64,000 nt of DNA from Bacteroides faecis MAJ27 (GCF_900106755.1 NZ_FNNN01000003.1:248001-312000), one strand, 5' to 3'. Shown: positions 1 to 9,088, numbered from the stretch's first letter. The notes: a model not told the origin generated them from the sequence alone. Numbers and translations: made by a program.

Positions 1-92
1 TGTCCGTAACATGCATTGTGAATCATCATATCATGCATTGTGAACGACACTAACAAGCATTGATAACTCCCCTGCCTTCCAGTGAGTACAAC

Positions 93-202
93 TGTGCCAT
101 ACGCCGGAAACAATCGTGCCACACGCCGGAAACGCTTGTGCCACCGGCTTGGCACGGTTATGCCATCGGTGCGGCACACTTGTGCCAAAGGCGTGGCACA
201 CC
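93..202. repeat. Five 22-bp tandem palindromic repeats
   Basis: Five consecutive 22-bp units start at 93, 115, 137, 159 and 181. Each begins TGTGCCA or a close variant, and the last three also contain an internal TGGCAC or CGGCAC that is the reverse complement of the opening GTGCC. The units can therefore form short hairpins. Apparent ORFs through here on both strands are low-complexity products of the repeat and are not called. The stretch from 1 to 92 holds a repeated ATGCATTGTGAA (about 11-22 and 33-44), and 285-316 holds a short direct repeat. No gene is seen in 1-361. Confidence 0.8.
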
Positions 203-323
203 CCTTTTGCGCTTATCCCCGTTCCTCTTCTCCTTAACTTCCTCATCTTTGTTCCTTATTACTCCAAGACTCCCCATTTCCAAAAATTCTTCATTCTTAA
301 TTCTTCATTCTTAATTTAATTAC

Positions 324-331
324 TATATTTG
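324..331 (+). promoter_or_regulatory. -7 promoter element of acyl-CoA synthetase
   Basis: TATATTTG matches the Bacteroides -7 consensus TAnnTTTG. It lies 30 bp before the ATG at 362, which rules out the in-frame TTG at 329 as the start because that codon falls inside the promoter. Confidence 0.75.
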
Positions 332-361
332 CACAATTTAATACCAAATGTGCAAAAAACA

Positions 362-2020
362 ATGGAACAGAGTTTTATAGCTTACATTGAGAATAGTATC
401 AAGAACAATTGGGACCTGGACGCCCTGACAGATTACAAGGGGGCCACCCTTCAGTATAAAGACGTTGCTCGAAAAATCGAAAAACTCCATATCATCTTCG
501 AAGAAAGCGGAATCCGCAAGGGAGACAAAATCGCCGTGTGCGGACGAAACAGTTCCCATTGGGGAGTCACCTTCCTCGCCACACTAACGTATGGAGCAGT
601 CATCGTCCCCATCCTTCACGAGTTCAAAGCGGACAATGTGCACAACATCGTCAACCATTCCGAGGCCAAATTACTATTTGTCGGAGACATGGTCTGGGAA
701 AACCTGAACGAATCGGCAATGCCTCTGCTGGAAGGTATCCTGATGATGAACGACTTCACCTTATTGGTATCGCGCAGCGAACGGCTGACACATGCCCGCG
801 AACATCTGAACGAAATGTTCGGCAAGAAATATCCGAAGAACTTCCGCAAGGAACACATCGAATACCATAAAGACGAGCCCGAAGAGCTGGCAGTAATCAA
901 CTACACCTCCGGCACAACGAGCTACTCGAAAGGAGTCATGCTCCCCTACCGCAGCCTCTGGTCGAACACCAAGTTCGCTTACGAAGTACTCGAACTGAAA
1001 GCCGGAGACAAGATCGTCTCTATGCTGCCTATGGCACACATGTACGGACTGGCTTTCGAATTCCTCTACGAATTCTCCGTCGGTGGCCACATTTATTTCC
1101 TTACCCGCATGCCGAGTCCGAAGATTATCTTCCAGGCATTCGAAGAAGTGAAGCCGAATCTCATCGTGGCCGTTCCGCTCATCATTGAAAAAATCATCAA
1201 GAAGAGTGTGCTCCCGAAACTGGAGACACCGACCATGAAAATCTTACTGAAAGTCCCCATCATCAACGACAAGATAAAGGCAACCATACGCGAAGAAATG
1301 ATCAAAGCGTTTGGCGGTAACTTTGCGGAGATTATCGTTGGTGGAGCAGCTTTCAACCAAGAGGTAGAGCAATTCCTGAAAATGATAGACTTCCCCTACA
1401 CCGTGGGCTACGGTATGACAGAATGTGGGCCGATCATCTGCTACGAAGACTGGAAAAGATTCAAACCGGGTTCGTGCGGAAAGGCTGCGCCACGCATGGA
1501 TGTACGGGTACTGTCTTCCGATCCCGAGAATATCGTCGGCGAAATCGTCTGCAAAGGCCCTAACGTAATGCTCGGATACTACAAGAACGAAGAAGCGACA
1601 GAAGCCGTGATCGACAAAGACGGCTGGCTGCACACAGGCGACCTTGCTTTGATGGACGCCGAAGGCAATATCACCATCAAGGGACGCAGCAAAAACCTGC
1701 TGCTGAGTGCCAGCGGACAGAATATCTATCCGGAAGAAATCGAAGACAAGCTGAACAACTTGCCTTATGTATCGGAAAGCATCATCGTACAGCAGAACGA
1801 GAAACTCGTCGGACTGGTTTATCCGGACTTTGACGAAGCGTTTGCACACGGTCTGAAGAATGAGGATATCGAACGGGTAATGGAAGAAAACCGTGTGACA
1901 CTGAATGCCATGTTACCGGCATACAGCCAGATCCTCAAAATGAAGATTTATCCCGAAGAGTTTGAAAAGACTCCGAAGAAGAGTATCAAACGCTATCTGT
2001 ATCAGGAAGCGAAAGGATAA
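362..2020 (+). CDS. AMP-dependent acyl-CoA synthetase (long-chain fatty acid-CoA ligase family)
   Basis: A 552-residue ANL-superfamily enzyme that would adenylate a carboxylic acid, most likely a fatty acid, and transfer it to CoA. Visible motifs are the phosphate-binding YTSGTTSYSKGVM (about residues 181-193), GYGMTE, GWLHTGDLA, the hinge GRSKNLLLSASGQNIYPEEI and the C-terminal catalytic-lysine region KTPKKSIKRYL. The usual G after TSGTT is S here. The ATG at 362 is chosen because a TAnnTTTG promoter overlaps the upstream alternative. It is cytoplasmic or membrane-associated, and its substrate chain length cannot be read from sequence. It appears monocistronic; the next gene starts 65 bp downstream. 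Confidence 0.9.
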   Translation: MEQSFIAYIENSIKNNWDLDALTDYKGATLQYKDVARKIEKLHIIFEESGIRKGDKIAVCGRNSSHWGVTFLATLTYGAVIVPILHEFKADNVHNIVNHSEAKLLFVGDMVWENLNESAMPLLEGILMMNDFTLLVSRSERLTHAREHLNEMFGKKYPKNFRKEHIEYHKDEPEELAVINYTSGTTSYSKGVMLPYRSLWSNTKFAYEVLELKAGDKIVSMLPMAHMYGLAFEFLYEFSVGGHIYFLTRMPSPKIIFQAFEEVKPNLIVAVPLIIEKIIKKSVLPKLETPTMKILLKVPIINDKIKATIREEMIKAFGGNFAEIIVGGAAFNQEVEQFLKMIDFPYTVGYGMTECGPIICYEDWKRFKPGSCGKAAPRMDVRVLSSDPENIVGEIVCKGPNVMLGYYKNEEATEAVIDKDGWLHTGDLALMDAEGNITIKGRSKNLLLSASGQNIYPEEIEDKLNNLPYVSESIIVQQNEKLVGLVYPDFDEAFAHGLKNEDIERVMEENRVTLNAMLPAYSQILKMKIYPEEFEKTPKKSIKRYLYQEAKG

Positions 2021-2085
2021 AAAAAGTGCGGAAATAAGGGAATGTACTCTGTGAACCTAAACTGAAAAAAAGAGTTATAATAAAG

Positions 2086-3234
2086 ATGAAGATAATAAAG
2101 ACAATATTCACGGCAGCTGTTCTGATGGCTGCCGTTTGTTTGCCGGCACAGAACAAGAGTGCGGGCATCAACCTCTCTTTCTGGAAAGATATCTGTACAC
2201 AGCCGTATGACAGCACTCAGACGACTTATGTAAACATCGGTCTGCTATCTACACTGAACCGTCTCAACGGTGTCGGCATCAATGCTTTGGGAAGTGTCAT
2301 TCATGGAGATATGAATGGAGTGCAGATCACGGGATTGGCCAATCTTGCCGGTGGTACGATGCGCGGTGTTCAGATAGCGGGTGTCAGCAATATCAGCGGA
2401 GATAATGCGGTCGGACTCTCTGCCGCCGGACTGGTGAATATCACGGGGGACGGTTCAAAGGGGGTCATTATTTCGGGACTTACCGGCATCGGTGGCGACA
2501 ATAATTCGGGAGTAATGATAAGCGGTCTGATGAATGTAACGGGAAATATGGCTTCGGGATTCCAGTTCTCCGGAGTGTCGAATATCACAGGGCAGAGCTT
2601 CAACGGTATGATGACTTCCGGGCTCCTGAATGTGGTAGGCGAAAACATGAACGGCTTGCAGATTGCCGGCATCGCCAATATCACCGCTAAAAGTCTGAAT
2701 GGTGTGCAGGTCGGTTTATGCAATTATGCAACGAAGGCTCATGGCCTTCAGATCGGTCTGGTCAATTATTACAGGGAAGACATGAAGGGATTCCAGCTCG
2801 GTCTTGTGAATGCAAACCCTGATACAAGGGTACAGATGATGGTATATGGCGGAAATAATACAGCTGCCAATATAGGAGTACGGTTCAAGAACCAACTGTT
2901 TTATACGATTCTGGGAGTAGGATCGTTTGATCAGAATCTGAATGATAAGTTTTCCATCAGTACGTCTTATCGTGCCGGACTGGCGGTACCCGTTTACAAA
3001 GGGTTGTCTATCAGTGGTGACCTCGGATATCAGCATATAGAGACGTGTTCCAATAAAGATGAAGTGATTCCCAGACGGCTTTATGCATTACAGGCACGAG
3101 CTAATCTGGAATATCAGTTCAGCAAGAAGTTCAGTATCTTTGCGACTGGCGGTTATGGACTGACACGGTATTACAATAAATCCGGTAATTTTGATAAAGG
3201 AGCAATCATAGAAGCAGGTATTGTCCTCTTCTAA
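2086..3234 (+). CDS. Secreted repeat-rich surface protein (LA_2272-type GVQ/SGL repeats)
   Basis: A 382-residue protein with an N-terminal signal peptide (MKIIKTIFTAAVLMAAVCLPAQ). Residues about 60-250 are a run of short repeats of the form hGhQhoGLxNIoG (for example GVQITGLANLAGG, GVQIAGVSNISGD, GLQIAGIANITAK), predicted to stack as a beta solenoid. The last about 130 residues look like outer-membrane beta strands ending in IIEAGIVLF. The repeat resembles the LA_2272 surface repeat annotated in Leptospira and Bacteroidetes. The molecular role is unknown; an outer-membrane location is inferred. Confidence 0.7.
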   Translation: MKIIKTIFTAAVLMAAVCLPAQNKSAGINLSFWKDICTQPYDSTQTTYVNIGLLSTLNRLNGVGINALGSVIHGDMNGVQITGLANLAGGTMRGVQIAGVSNISGDNAVGLSAAGLVNITGDGSKGVIISGLTGIGGDNNSGVMISGLMNVTGNMASGFQFSGVSNITGQSFNGMMTSGLLNVVGENMNGLQIAGIANITAKSLNGVQVGLCNYATKAHGLQIGLVNYYREDMKGFQLGLVNANPDTRVQMMVYGGNNTAANIGVRFKNQLFYTILGVGSFDQNLNDKFSISTSYRAGLAVPVYKGLSISGDLGYQHIETCSNKDEVIPRRLYALQARANLEYQFSKKFSIFATGGYGLTRYYNKSGNFDKGAIIEAGIVLF

Positions 3235-3240
3235 GGCTGA

Positions 3241-3497
3241 TTAATAAGTAATAAGTATTAACCGTAGCTGTTATTTAGAGACATATTTATCTGTCATTCA
3301 GACGACTGTAAGGAGGAAGAGTCTCTTCTTTATGACTACAGAAGAGGAAATCCTTCGACAAGTTCAAAACGACAGATACTTATGCTCGTCATTATCGAAT
3401 TGTTTCACTTTGCTAAAGTGATGAGGATTCTGAATGACAGACAGATACGTCTCTAAATGGCAGCTACGGTTAATACCTAATACTTATTACTTAATAC
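3241..3497. repeat. MITE-like inverted repeat, about 60-bp arms
   Basis: The left arm (3241-3300) and right arm (about 3430-3497) are near-perfect reverse complements. Both contain CCGTAGCTG, a TTTAGAGAC block and CTGTCATTCA, and end in AT-rich TAAGTAATAAGTATTA sequence. About 130 bp of non-coding DNA separates the arms. No ORF is supported inside. It sits between convergent genes, so it could be a non-autonomous mobile element or a very long bidirectional terminator. Confidence 0.65.
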
Positions 3498-3501
3498 TTA
3501 T

Positions 3502-5496
3502 TTACACTTTCTCTTTAATCAAGCCGATGCGATAGGCAACAAGCAACTTCTTCAAATCCTGAATCTGCGTCACAAGTTCCTTTCCCTTGTCCGTATCCTT
3601 CACCATCATCCGTTGCGAATTGAATTCCAGCACAAAGTTAGTAGATTTGATATCCAATCCTTCCTCAATAGCTTTCTGCCTTGACTGGAACGGCTCGTGC
3701 TGCACCAACTGCATACCGTGGGAATGATAAACAAGAGTATATCCCGCAATCCCTGTTTCGGGCTGATAGGCTTTAGAGAAACCTCCGTCAATAACGAACA
3801 GTTTGCCATTTGCTTTCATCGGCTGTTCCCCCTGAATAGTCTTTACAGGCACATGACCGTTGATGATATGCGAATGAGGTCCCAATGCTCCAAATTCATC
3901 CAATATCTTATCACAGATATCTTCACGATTGCGAAGAGAGTAATAATATCCTTTTTTCTCCTTCTGCATCTCTTTGTCTTCCAGAAAATAGCGTTCAAAA
4001 GTCGCCATCTTGTCCTTATCAAACAACGGAGCTTCCGGACCGCACCACATATACCAGATGTAGTCCATAGCAAATTCTTTATCATCCTCTCCTTCTTCAT
4101 CAAAGTATGCGGTACGAATCAGTTGATCGGCTTTATCGAGCAACTTACGTCCCCAATATTCCTTGCCCCGTATCTTGACATGCTTGAAACTGCCATCTTC
4201 ATTCAAAGGCACGGAAGCGTGATAGAGAAGATTGGAATTGGAAACCAGATACATTCCACCATACGTAAACAGACAGCGCATGTGCTTCTTCAGCTTCTCA
4301 CTATTCATAAACGAATAGTGAATCTTGTCCACAAGTTCCCGTTCTTCTTCAGTCAGACGATAAGGATCGGCAGGATCTACAGTCGGGAAATTTGTGTCAC
4401 GCAACGCATATTCTTTGCCTTCGTACACAAAAACTCCGCGTTCAAAGTCTATCTTTTCCAACAACTTCCGGTTGCTCATTCCAAACTCCGGACGGCGGTC
4501 TATAATTTCGGCTTCCAGCTTGAACTGGATGATAGTGATCGCCTTATGCATCTGTGTTATCAGGCGCAAAGTCTTCTCATTGTAATTGCCGTCGGCGAAA
4601 TTCATCTTCGGCATAAAAATAGTACACGGATCATCTGCATAAGTATCCATGGCGAAAGTTGCCAAAGGCAGCAGATTGATTCCATAACCGTCTTCAAGAG
4701 TACCCAGATTGCCATAACGCATGGACATACGTATCACATTGGCTATGCAACTATCATTGCCGGAAGCGGCTCCCATCCACAGAATATCATGGTTGCCCCA
4801 TTGAATGTCGAAGTTATGATAATTGCACAAAGTATCCATGATGATGTGTGCTCCGGGACCACGGTCGTATATATCGCCTACGATATGAAGAGAATCAATC
4901 GTCAGCCGCTGAATCAGATTACACATGGCTATGATAAAGTCATCCGCCCGCCTGGTAGAGATAATGGTGCTGATAATGACATTGATATAAGCATGCTTGT
5001 TGGGCTCGACAGTCGACTCATGCAGCAACTCCTGAATGATATAGGAAAACTCTGAGGGCAGGGATTTGCGGACTTTGGAGCGGGTATATTTGGAAGATAC
5101 GTTCTGACAAACCTTTACCAACTGATTCAGAGTAATCAGATACCAGTCATCCAAGTCCTTCTCACGGGCCTTTACCAACTGAATTTTCTCTTCCGGATAA
5201 TAGATCAGCGTACAGAGTTCTTTCTTCTCCGCCTCACGCAGGGTATTGCCGAAAATCTCGTTCACTTTGCGTTTTACCGCACCCGAAGCATTCTTCAACA
5301 CATGCTGAAAGGCTTCGTATTCACCGTGTATGTCTGTCAAGAAATGCTCCGTTCCTTTAGGCAGATTCAGGATAGCCTCCAGATTAATAATTTCCGTACT
5401 TGCATCGGCAATAGTAGGAAAACTCCGGGAAAGCAACTGCAAGTAGCGGAGATCGCCAACTATGCTTTCGGGAGTTATATTACTTTGAGCAGTCAT
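3502..5496 (-). CDS. fbp: Fructose-1,6-bisphosphatase, class III
   Basis: A 664-residue protein, the normal length for the class III (Firmicutes/Bacteroidetes) fructose-bisphosphatase. It hydrolyses fructose-1,6-bisphosphate to fructose-6-phosphate in gluconeogenesis. Calcineurin-like metallophosphatase motifs are visible: LTDIHGEYEAF, GDIYDRGPG and WGNHDILWMGA, with later histidines in HSHIINGHVPVK. The start follows an AT-rich leader with a weak TATATTTA promoter-like element. A 452-residue reading frame on the opposite strand is a shadow of this gene. Confidence 0.93.
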   Translation of the reverse strand: MTAQSNITPESIVGDLRYLQLLSRSFPTIADASTEIINLEAILNLPKGTEHFLTDIHGEYEAFQHVLKNASGAVKRKVNEIFGNTLREAEKKELCTLIYYPEEKIQLVKAREKDLDDWYLITLNQLVKVCQNVSSKYTRSKVRKSLPSEFSYIIQELLHESTVEPNKHAYINVIISTIISTRRADDFIIAMCNLIQRLTIDSLHIVGDIYDRGPGAHIIMDTLCNYHNFDIQWGNHDILWMGAASGNDSCIANVIRMSMRYGNLGTLEDGYGINLLPLATFAMDTYADDPCTIFMPKMNFADGNYNEKTLRLITQMHKAITIIQFKLEAEIIDRRPEFGMSNRKLLEKIDFERGVFVYEGKEYALRDTNFPTVDPADPYRLTEEERELVDKIHYSFMNSEKLKKHMRCLFTYGGMYLVSNSNLLYHASVPLNEDGSFKHVKIRGKEYWGRKLLDKADQLIRTAYFDEEGEDDKEFAMDYIWYMWCGPEAPLFDKDKMATFERYFLEDKEMQKEKKGYYYSLRNREDICDKILDEFGALGPHSHIINGHVPVKTIQGEQPMKANGKLFVIDGGFSKAYQPETGIAGYTLVYHSHGMQLVQHEPFQSRQKAIEEGLDIKSTNFVLEFNSQRMMVKDTDKGKELVTQIQDLKKLLVAYRIGLIKEKV

Positions 5497-5609
5497 TATA
5501 TGTACAATTTAACTATTTACAATATGCTTTTATCGACTTATCGTTTTTCGCTATAAATATAACGATTTATCATCTACTTATTACAATTTCCAGCCCTTAA
5601 TGTTCACCG

Positions 5610-7274
5610 TCAACCTAATAAAAACATCAGCAGCACCTGCGCTATGATCACCCGCAGAAACATACACAACGGATACACCGTAGCATAAGCGACGGAGGGA
5701 TTATCACCCGGTATCGTATCGTTCGCATAATTCAGGGCCATCGGATTTGCCATACTGCCACACAACATTCCGGATACACTTCCAAAATCTATCTTCATTA
5801 TCTTAAAGGCGATGAAGCCGACCAGAACTGTCGGAATAATTGTCAGGCCAGCTCCCAGAGCAATCCAGAGCAGTCCTTCCGGACGGAAGACAGTATCGAA
5901 GAAATGGGCACCGGCATCCAACCCCAGGCAGGCCAGATACATGGAAAGCCCCAAGGCACGCAACATCAGATTCGCGCTGCGGGTAGTATAAGTAATCATG
6001 TGTATTCGTGGGCCGAAAGTTCCCAAAAGAATACCTACGATGATCGGTCCACCTGCCAGGCCTAGCTTCACAGGGGTACTGATTCCCGGAATAGAGAACG
6101 GAATCGCTCCCAACGCCAATCCCAGTACGATACCTATGAATATGACAACGAGATTAGGTTCTTTCAGACTTTTCACCGCATTTCCCAATACTTTTTCTAC
6201 ATTCTGAATAGCTGCCGCCTCACCTACTACTGTCAGGCGGTCACCCAGCTGGAGAACCAGTTCCGGAGTAGCAAGCAGTTGTACTCCCGAACGGTAAACA
6301 CGGCTGATATTGATTCCATAATGGTTTCTCAGCCTCAATGAGCCAAGCTTCTTTCCATTCAGTTCGGGGCGGGTTACGACAATACGCTGGGAGATCAATT
6401 CGCTGTCGATCGCGTTCCAGTCTATATCTTCCTTATTCCAGTCCGTGTTTTCCTGTTCGCCGAAAAGTACCGTCAGAGCCATCACGTTCTTCTCTGCTGT
6501 AATCACCAGCAGACGGTCGCCTTCCTTCAACACCTTATCGGAAGTAGGAATACTGACATGACCGTCACGCCACAAACGGGAAATGACAAACTTCGGATAG
6601 CTCATGTGGGCTATATCCTTGATGCTTTTATCAAAAATGGCAGGGTTATGTACCTGAAAGGCTGCGATAAAAGTTTTATTGGCATCGTCCTTTTCTTTGA
6701 TTTCCAAGTCTTCCTTATGAACCAGGAATTTACGGATCAGCAATACAGCAAGAATCACACCGACAACTCCCATCGGATAAGCAACCGCACATCCTAAAGC
6801 CGGAGTACTGCTTTCTATGCCCATTTGCTTCAATGTCTGCTGTGCAGCTCCCAACGCAGGAGTATTGGTCGTGGCTCCGCAAAGGATACCCACCATATCA
6901 GGAAGCGACACGCCTGTCGCATAACTGGCAACAACAGTCAGCAAAGTACCCAGCAAGACTACTGCCAACGCCAACATATTCAGCGTCACTCCTCCCTTTC
7001 GGAAAGAACTGAAGAAACCGGGCCCTACCTGTAGTCCGAGAGAATACACAAAAATAACCAGACCGAAACTTTCCGCATAATTCAGCATCTGTGGATCAAC
7101 CGAAAGCCCGAAGTGTCCGGCAAGGATACCTGCAAAAAAAACAAAAGTGACCCCCAGGGATACTCCCCAGAAATGCACTCTTCCCAGCCCCAGTCCAATC
7201 GCAGAAATCAGCGAAAGTACCACAACAGCCTGTAAGGCAGAATGTTCGAGAAACAGATTATATAACCACTCCAT
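5610..7274 (-). CDS. AspT/YidE-family putative transporter with two RCK_C domains
   Basis: A 554-residue membrane protein. Each half carries about five hydrophobic segments with the family's G-rich 'LCGATTNTPALGAAQ' and 'LCGSMANPMALNYAN' signatures, an inverted duplication typical of the aspartate:alanine exchanger (AAE) family. The central cytoplasmic part (about residues 205-375) holds two TrkA-C/RCK_C-like domains (SIPTSDKVLKEGDRLLVIT and ATPELVLQLGDRLTVVG). Its role is probably inner-membrane amino-acid or dicarboxylate exchange; the substrate is not readable. It is transcribed alone from the promoter at 7298-7305. Confidence 0.85.
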   Translation of the reverse strand: MEWLYNLFLEHSALQAVVVLSLISAIGLGLGRVHFWGVSLGVTFVFFAGILAGHFGLSVDPQMLNYAESFGLVIFVYSLGLQVGPGFFSSFRKGGVTLNMLALAVVLLGTLLTVVASYATGVSLPDMVGILCGATTNTPALGAAQQTLKQMGIESSTPALGCAVAYPMGVVGVILAVLLIRKFLVHKEDLEIKEKDDANKTFIAAFQVHNPAIFDKSIKDIAHMSYPKFVISRLWRDGHVSIPTSDKVLKEGDRLLVITAEKNVMALTVLFGEQENTDWNKEDIDWNAIDSELISQRIVVTRPELNGKKLGSLRLRNHYGINISRVYRSGVQLLATPELVLQLGDRLTVVGEAAAIQNVEKVLGNAVKSLKEPNLVVIFIGIVLGLALGAIPFSIPGISTPVKLGLAGGPIIVGILLGTFGPRIHMITYTTRSANLMLRALGLSMYLACLGLDAGAHFFDTVFRPEGLLWIALGAGLTIIPTVLVGFIAFKIMKIDFGSVSGMLCGSMANPMALNYANDTIPGDNPSVAYATVYPLCMFLRVIIAQVLLMFLLG

Positions 7275-7297
7275 GAATTAAGCATACTAATAGGGCG

Positions 7298-7305
7298 CAA
7301 AGATA
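7298..7305 (-). promoter_or_regulatory. -7 promoter element of the AspT-like transporter
   Basis: TATCTTTG on the minus strand matches TAnnTTTG and lies 24 bp from the start codon. Confidence 0.65.
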
Positions 7306-7586
7306 AAAACTATTTAGTCCCATTCAAAACTTTTAAGCTTTCATTTCGCGCCCTATCCCTTCTCTAAATTATTAATATCCTGAAATCTTATATGTTATCC
7401 CTTAAATTATTTATCTGTTATCCATAATCTTCTTACCTGTCACCTCTACCTATCGCCTTTTACCTTTTCAACCTATTCCTTGAGTAATCTTTCTACCTGT
7501 TGTTATCCGGGATCTTTCTACCTGCTATCTTTTGTGTAATCATTTTCTTTCCATCTGCCGGCCTTTCCACCTACCGGCTGCATCTC
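7306..7586. other. Intergenic pyrimidine-rich stretch
   Basis: No gene is seen. The plus strand is strongly pyrimidine-rich with loose reiterations of CTTTCTACCTG and TTATCTGTTATC. No clear stem-loop with a T run was found. It separates two minus-strand genes. Confidence 0.4.
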
Positions 7587-8030
7587 TCACCGACCTGTAT
7601 ATTCCACGAAGTTATTCCGACCGTCCAGATAACCGCTCAACCTATTTCCGCCGATATATACATCATCCAGATAGGATACATCATTGCGACCGTAATCCAT
7701 ACGAATGGAAGTCTGTGCATAATTCTCCCAGTTCCAGCGGAAATTATATTCAAAGGTTTCCACACGTCCATTAGGATATTCAACCCGTATAAAATCAACA
7801 CCTGTCCGGTCCAAATAAAAGTCGAGTTCCTGACGGCAACGGTTACCGTCCATATCCCGATAAAAGCTTACCCATGTACGGCTACATAAATCAGCAGAAC
7901 GATTGTAGTAACCACCACCGATATTATCATCATCATAAAAACTATCGATTTCTACTTCACAAGAAGTCAGACTCAACGTTAATACAGCCATTAAAGCCAG
8001 TCCTAAGTATCTAAATGCGTTCGTTTTCAT
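7587..8030 (-). CDS. Small lipoprotein, Bacteroides family of unknown function
   Basis: A 147-residue protein with a lipoprotein signal: a hydrophobic stretch ending in the lipobox LTSC at about residue 24. The acidic linker VEIDSFYDDDNIGGG follows, as is usual for Bacteroides surface lipoproteins. The mature part (about 55-147) is rich in aromatic and Arg residues and looks like a small beta domain (QELDFYLDRTGVDFIRVEY and FEYNFRWNWEN). No enzymatic motif is seen. A promoter at 8087-8094 supports the start. Confidence 0.75.
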   Translation of the reverse strand: MKTNAFRYLGLALMAVLTLSLTSCEVEIDSFYDDDNIGGGYYNRSADLCSRTWVSFYRDMDGNRCRQELDFYLDRTGVDFIRVEYPNGRVETFEYNFRWNWENYAQTSIRMDYGRNDVSYLDDVYIGGNRLSGYLDGRNNFVEYTGR

Positions 8031-8086
8031 ATTCCTTTATTTTTAATGGTTCCTTTATTAATCCTATCATTTATCTTTCGATATCA

Positions 8087-8094
8087 CAAAAGTA
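8087..8094 (-). promoter_or_regulatory. -7 promoter element of the small lipoprotein gene
   Basis: TACTTTTG on the minus strand lies about 57 bp upstream of the ATG at 8030. Confidence 0.6.
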
Positions 8095-8788
8095 TAGAAT
8101 GAATTTTCCTTATGAAATTGAAAATTCCTACTTATTTAGGGGAATTCACCTAATGGAAGAGGTAAATCCCCCAACACACAGGATATCTATGAATTCCATA
8201 GCCCTCCAAAGCAACCACCGTGCCCCCCAAAAAACAATTGAAATAAATAACCTGATTTATCAAAATACAGATTAAAAAGACACTCTACCGCCCTCTGAAA
8301 CCTTAATAAAGATTGAATCAAAGATTTAATTATTTAATCAATGTTATAAATCGCCCCGTTTTACCTGATTTATTTGCAGATATCGTAAAACTCCGTATAT
8401 TTGCAATGTGTTTTTCATAGTATTAGATTTAAGGTTAACAAAAAGATTGGCTGTCTGGGATAGATAGCCTTTTTTTATGCTCTTTTTTTTATAAATCCTC
8501 CAAGATACGAAATCATCCACAAAATATCTGATTGGCCAATGCCTTTTGTCATTCACTTATTTCCTGTTATCATCCCCCATAAATCATACTTCATTCCCCA
8601 AAATAACGAATGTTAATGTAAATGTTCTGATGGTACAACGCCCCCTATCTAATAATTAAAAAGGTAACCACTCTCCCCTATAAATAGCGAGAAAAAATAT
8701 TTTCAAAAAAAATAATCCGTTTAACATTTGAAACATAGCAAGTTATCTCTTTAATCATAAAACAGGTAAAAAAAATCTTGCTAAAAGA
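8095..8788. other. AT-rich intergenic region, mostly without genes
   Basis: About 700 bp between the small lipoprotein gene and the tRNA operon. The only structure I can support is the short promoter-plus-terminator unit at 8396-8476, listed separately. Short reading frames here lack a ribosome-binding site and recognisable protein character. Confidence 0.5.
8396..8476 (+). ncRNA. Candidate small RNA: promoter, about 40-nt leader, terminator hairpin
   Basis: TATATTTG at 8396-8403 is a good -7 element. About 45 bp downstream, GGCTGTCT (8449-8456) pairs with AGATAGCC (8462-8469) and is followed by seven T residues. This predicts a transcript of roughly 65 nt with no ORF. It could be a small RNA or an attenuated leader whose gene is lost. 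I do not assign it to a family. Confidence 0.4.
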
Positions 8789-8820
8789 TTTGCGTAGTCC
8801 AAAAGTTCCCCCTATATTTG
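8789..8820 (+). promoter_or_regulatory. tRNA operon promoter
   Basis: TTTG (8789-8792), 20 bp of spacing and TATATTTG (8813-8820) give a full Bacteroides -33/-7 promoter. The transcribed leader contains a perfect hairpin, CCGCATT...AATGCGG, at 8823-8844, just before the tRNA. Confidence 0.75.
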
Positions 8821-8850
8821 CACCGCATTTGAGAGAGAATGCGGGTTCAA

Positions 8851-8937
8851 GGAAGTTTGGGTGAGTGGCTGAAACCACCAGTTTGCTAAACTGACGTACG
8901 GGTAACCGTACCGGGGGTTCGAATCCCCCAGCTTCCG
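8851..8937 (+). tRNA. tRNA-Ser (anticodon GCT)
   Basis: The acceptor arm GGAAGTT pairs with AGCTTCC, the long variable arm is typical of class II serine tRNAs, and the T arm reads GGGGGTTCGAATCCCCC. The anticodon loop TTGCTAA gives GCU, reading AGC/AGU. The 3' CCA is not encoded. Confidence 0.95.
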
Positions 8938-8955
8938 CAAAATTCTCTAAATAAA

Positions 8956-8988
8956 AAGAGCTAAGTTTTATAGACTTGGCTCTTTTTA
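8956..8988 (+). terminator. Terminator-like hairpin after tRNA-Ser
   Basis: AAGAGC-T-AAGT pairs with ACTT-G-GCTCTT and is followed by T residues. It lies between the two tRNAs and may act partly as a processing site. Confidence 0.55.
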
Positions 8989-9003
8989 AATTCATCAACA
9001 AAC

Positions 9004-9075
9004 GGTGGGTTCGTCTAACGGTTAGGACACATGCCTCTCACGCATGTAATACGAGTTCGATTCTCGTACCCACTA
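9004..9075 (+). tRNA. tRNA-Glu (anticodon CTC)
   Basis: GGTGGGT pairs with ACCCACT, with A as discriminator. The anticodon stem CATGC/GCATG encloses CTCTCAC, giving anticodon CUC (reads GAG). The T arm is ACGAGTTCGATTCTCGT. It lies 66 bp after tRNA-Ser, so the two are probably cotranscribed. Confidence 0.93.
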
Positions 9076-9088
9076 CTCAATTTTAGTT

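Noticed and set aside
93..202. CRISPR array
   Set aside because: The units are contiguous with no spacers, and no cas gene is in the window.
31..246. Overlapping short ORFs on both strands (71 and 84 aa)
   Set aside because: They are translations of the 22-bp tandem repeat and have no ribosome-binding site or protein-like composition outside it.
3697..5055. 452-aa plus-strand open frame
   Set aside because: It is antisense to fbp, whose protein motifs are unmistakable; the frame is a shadow.
8678..9001. 107-aa minus-strand frame
   Set aside because: It runs through tRNA-Ser and its terminator, so it is not a gene.
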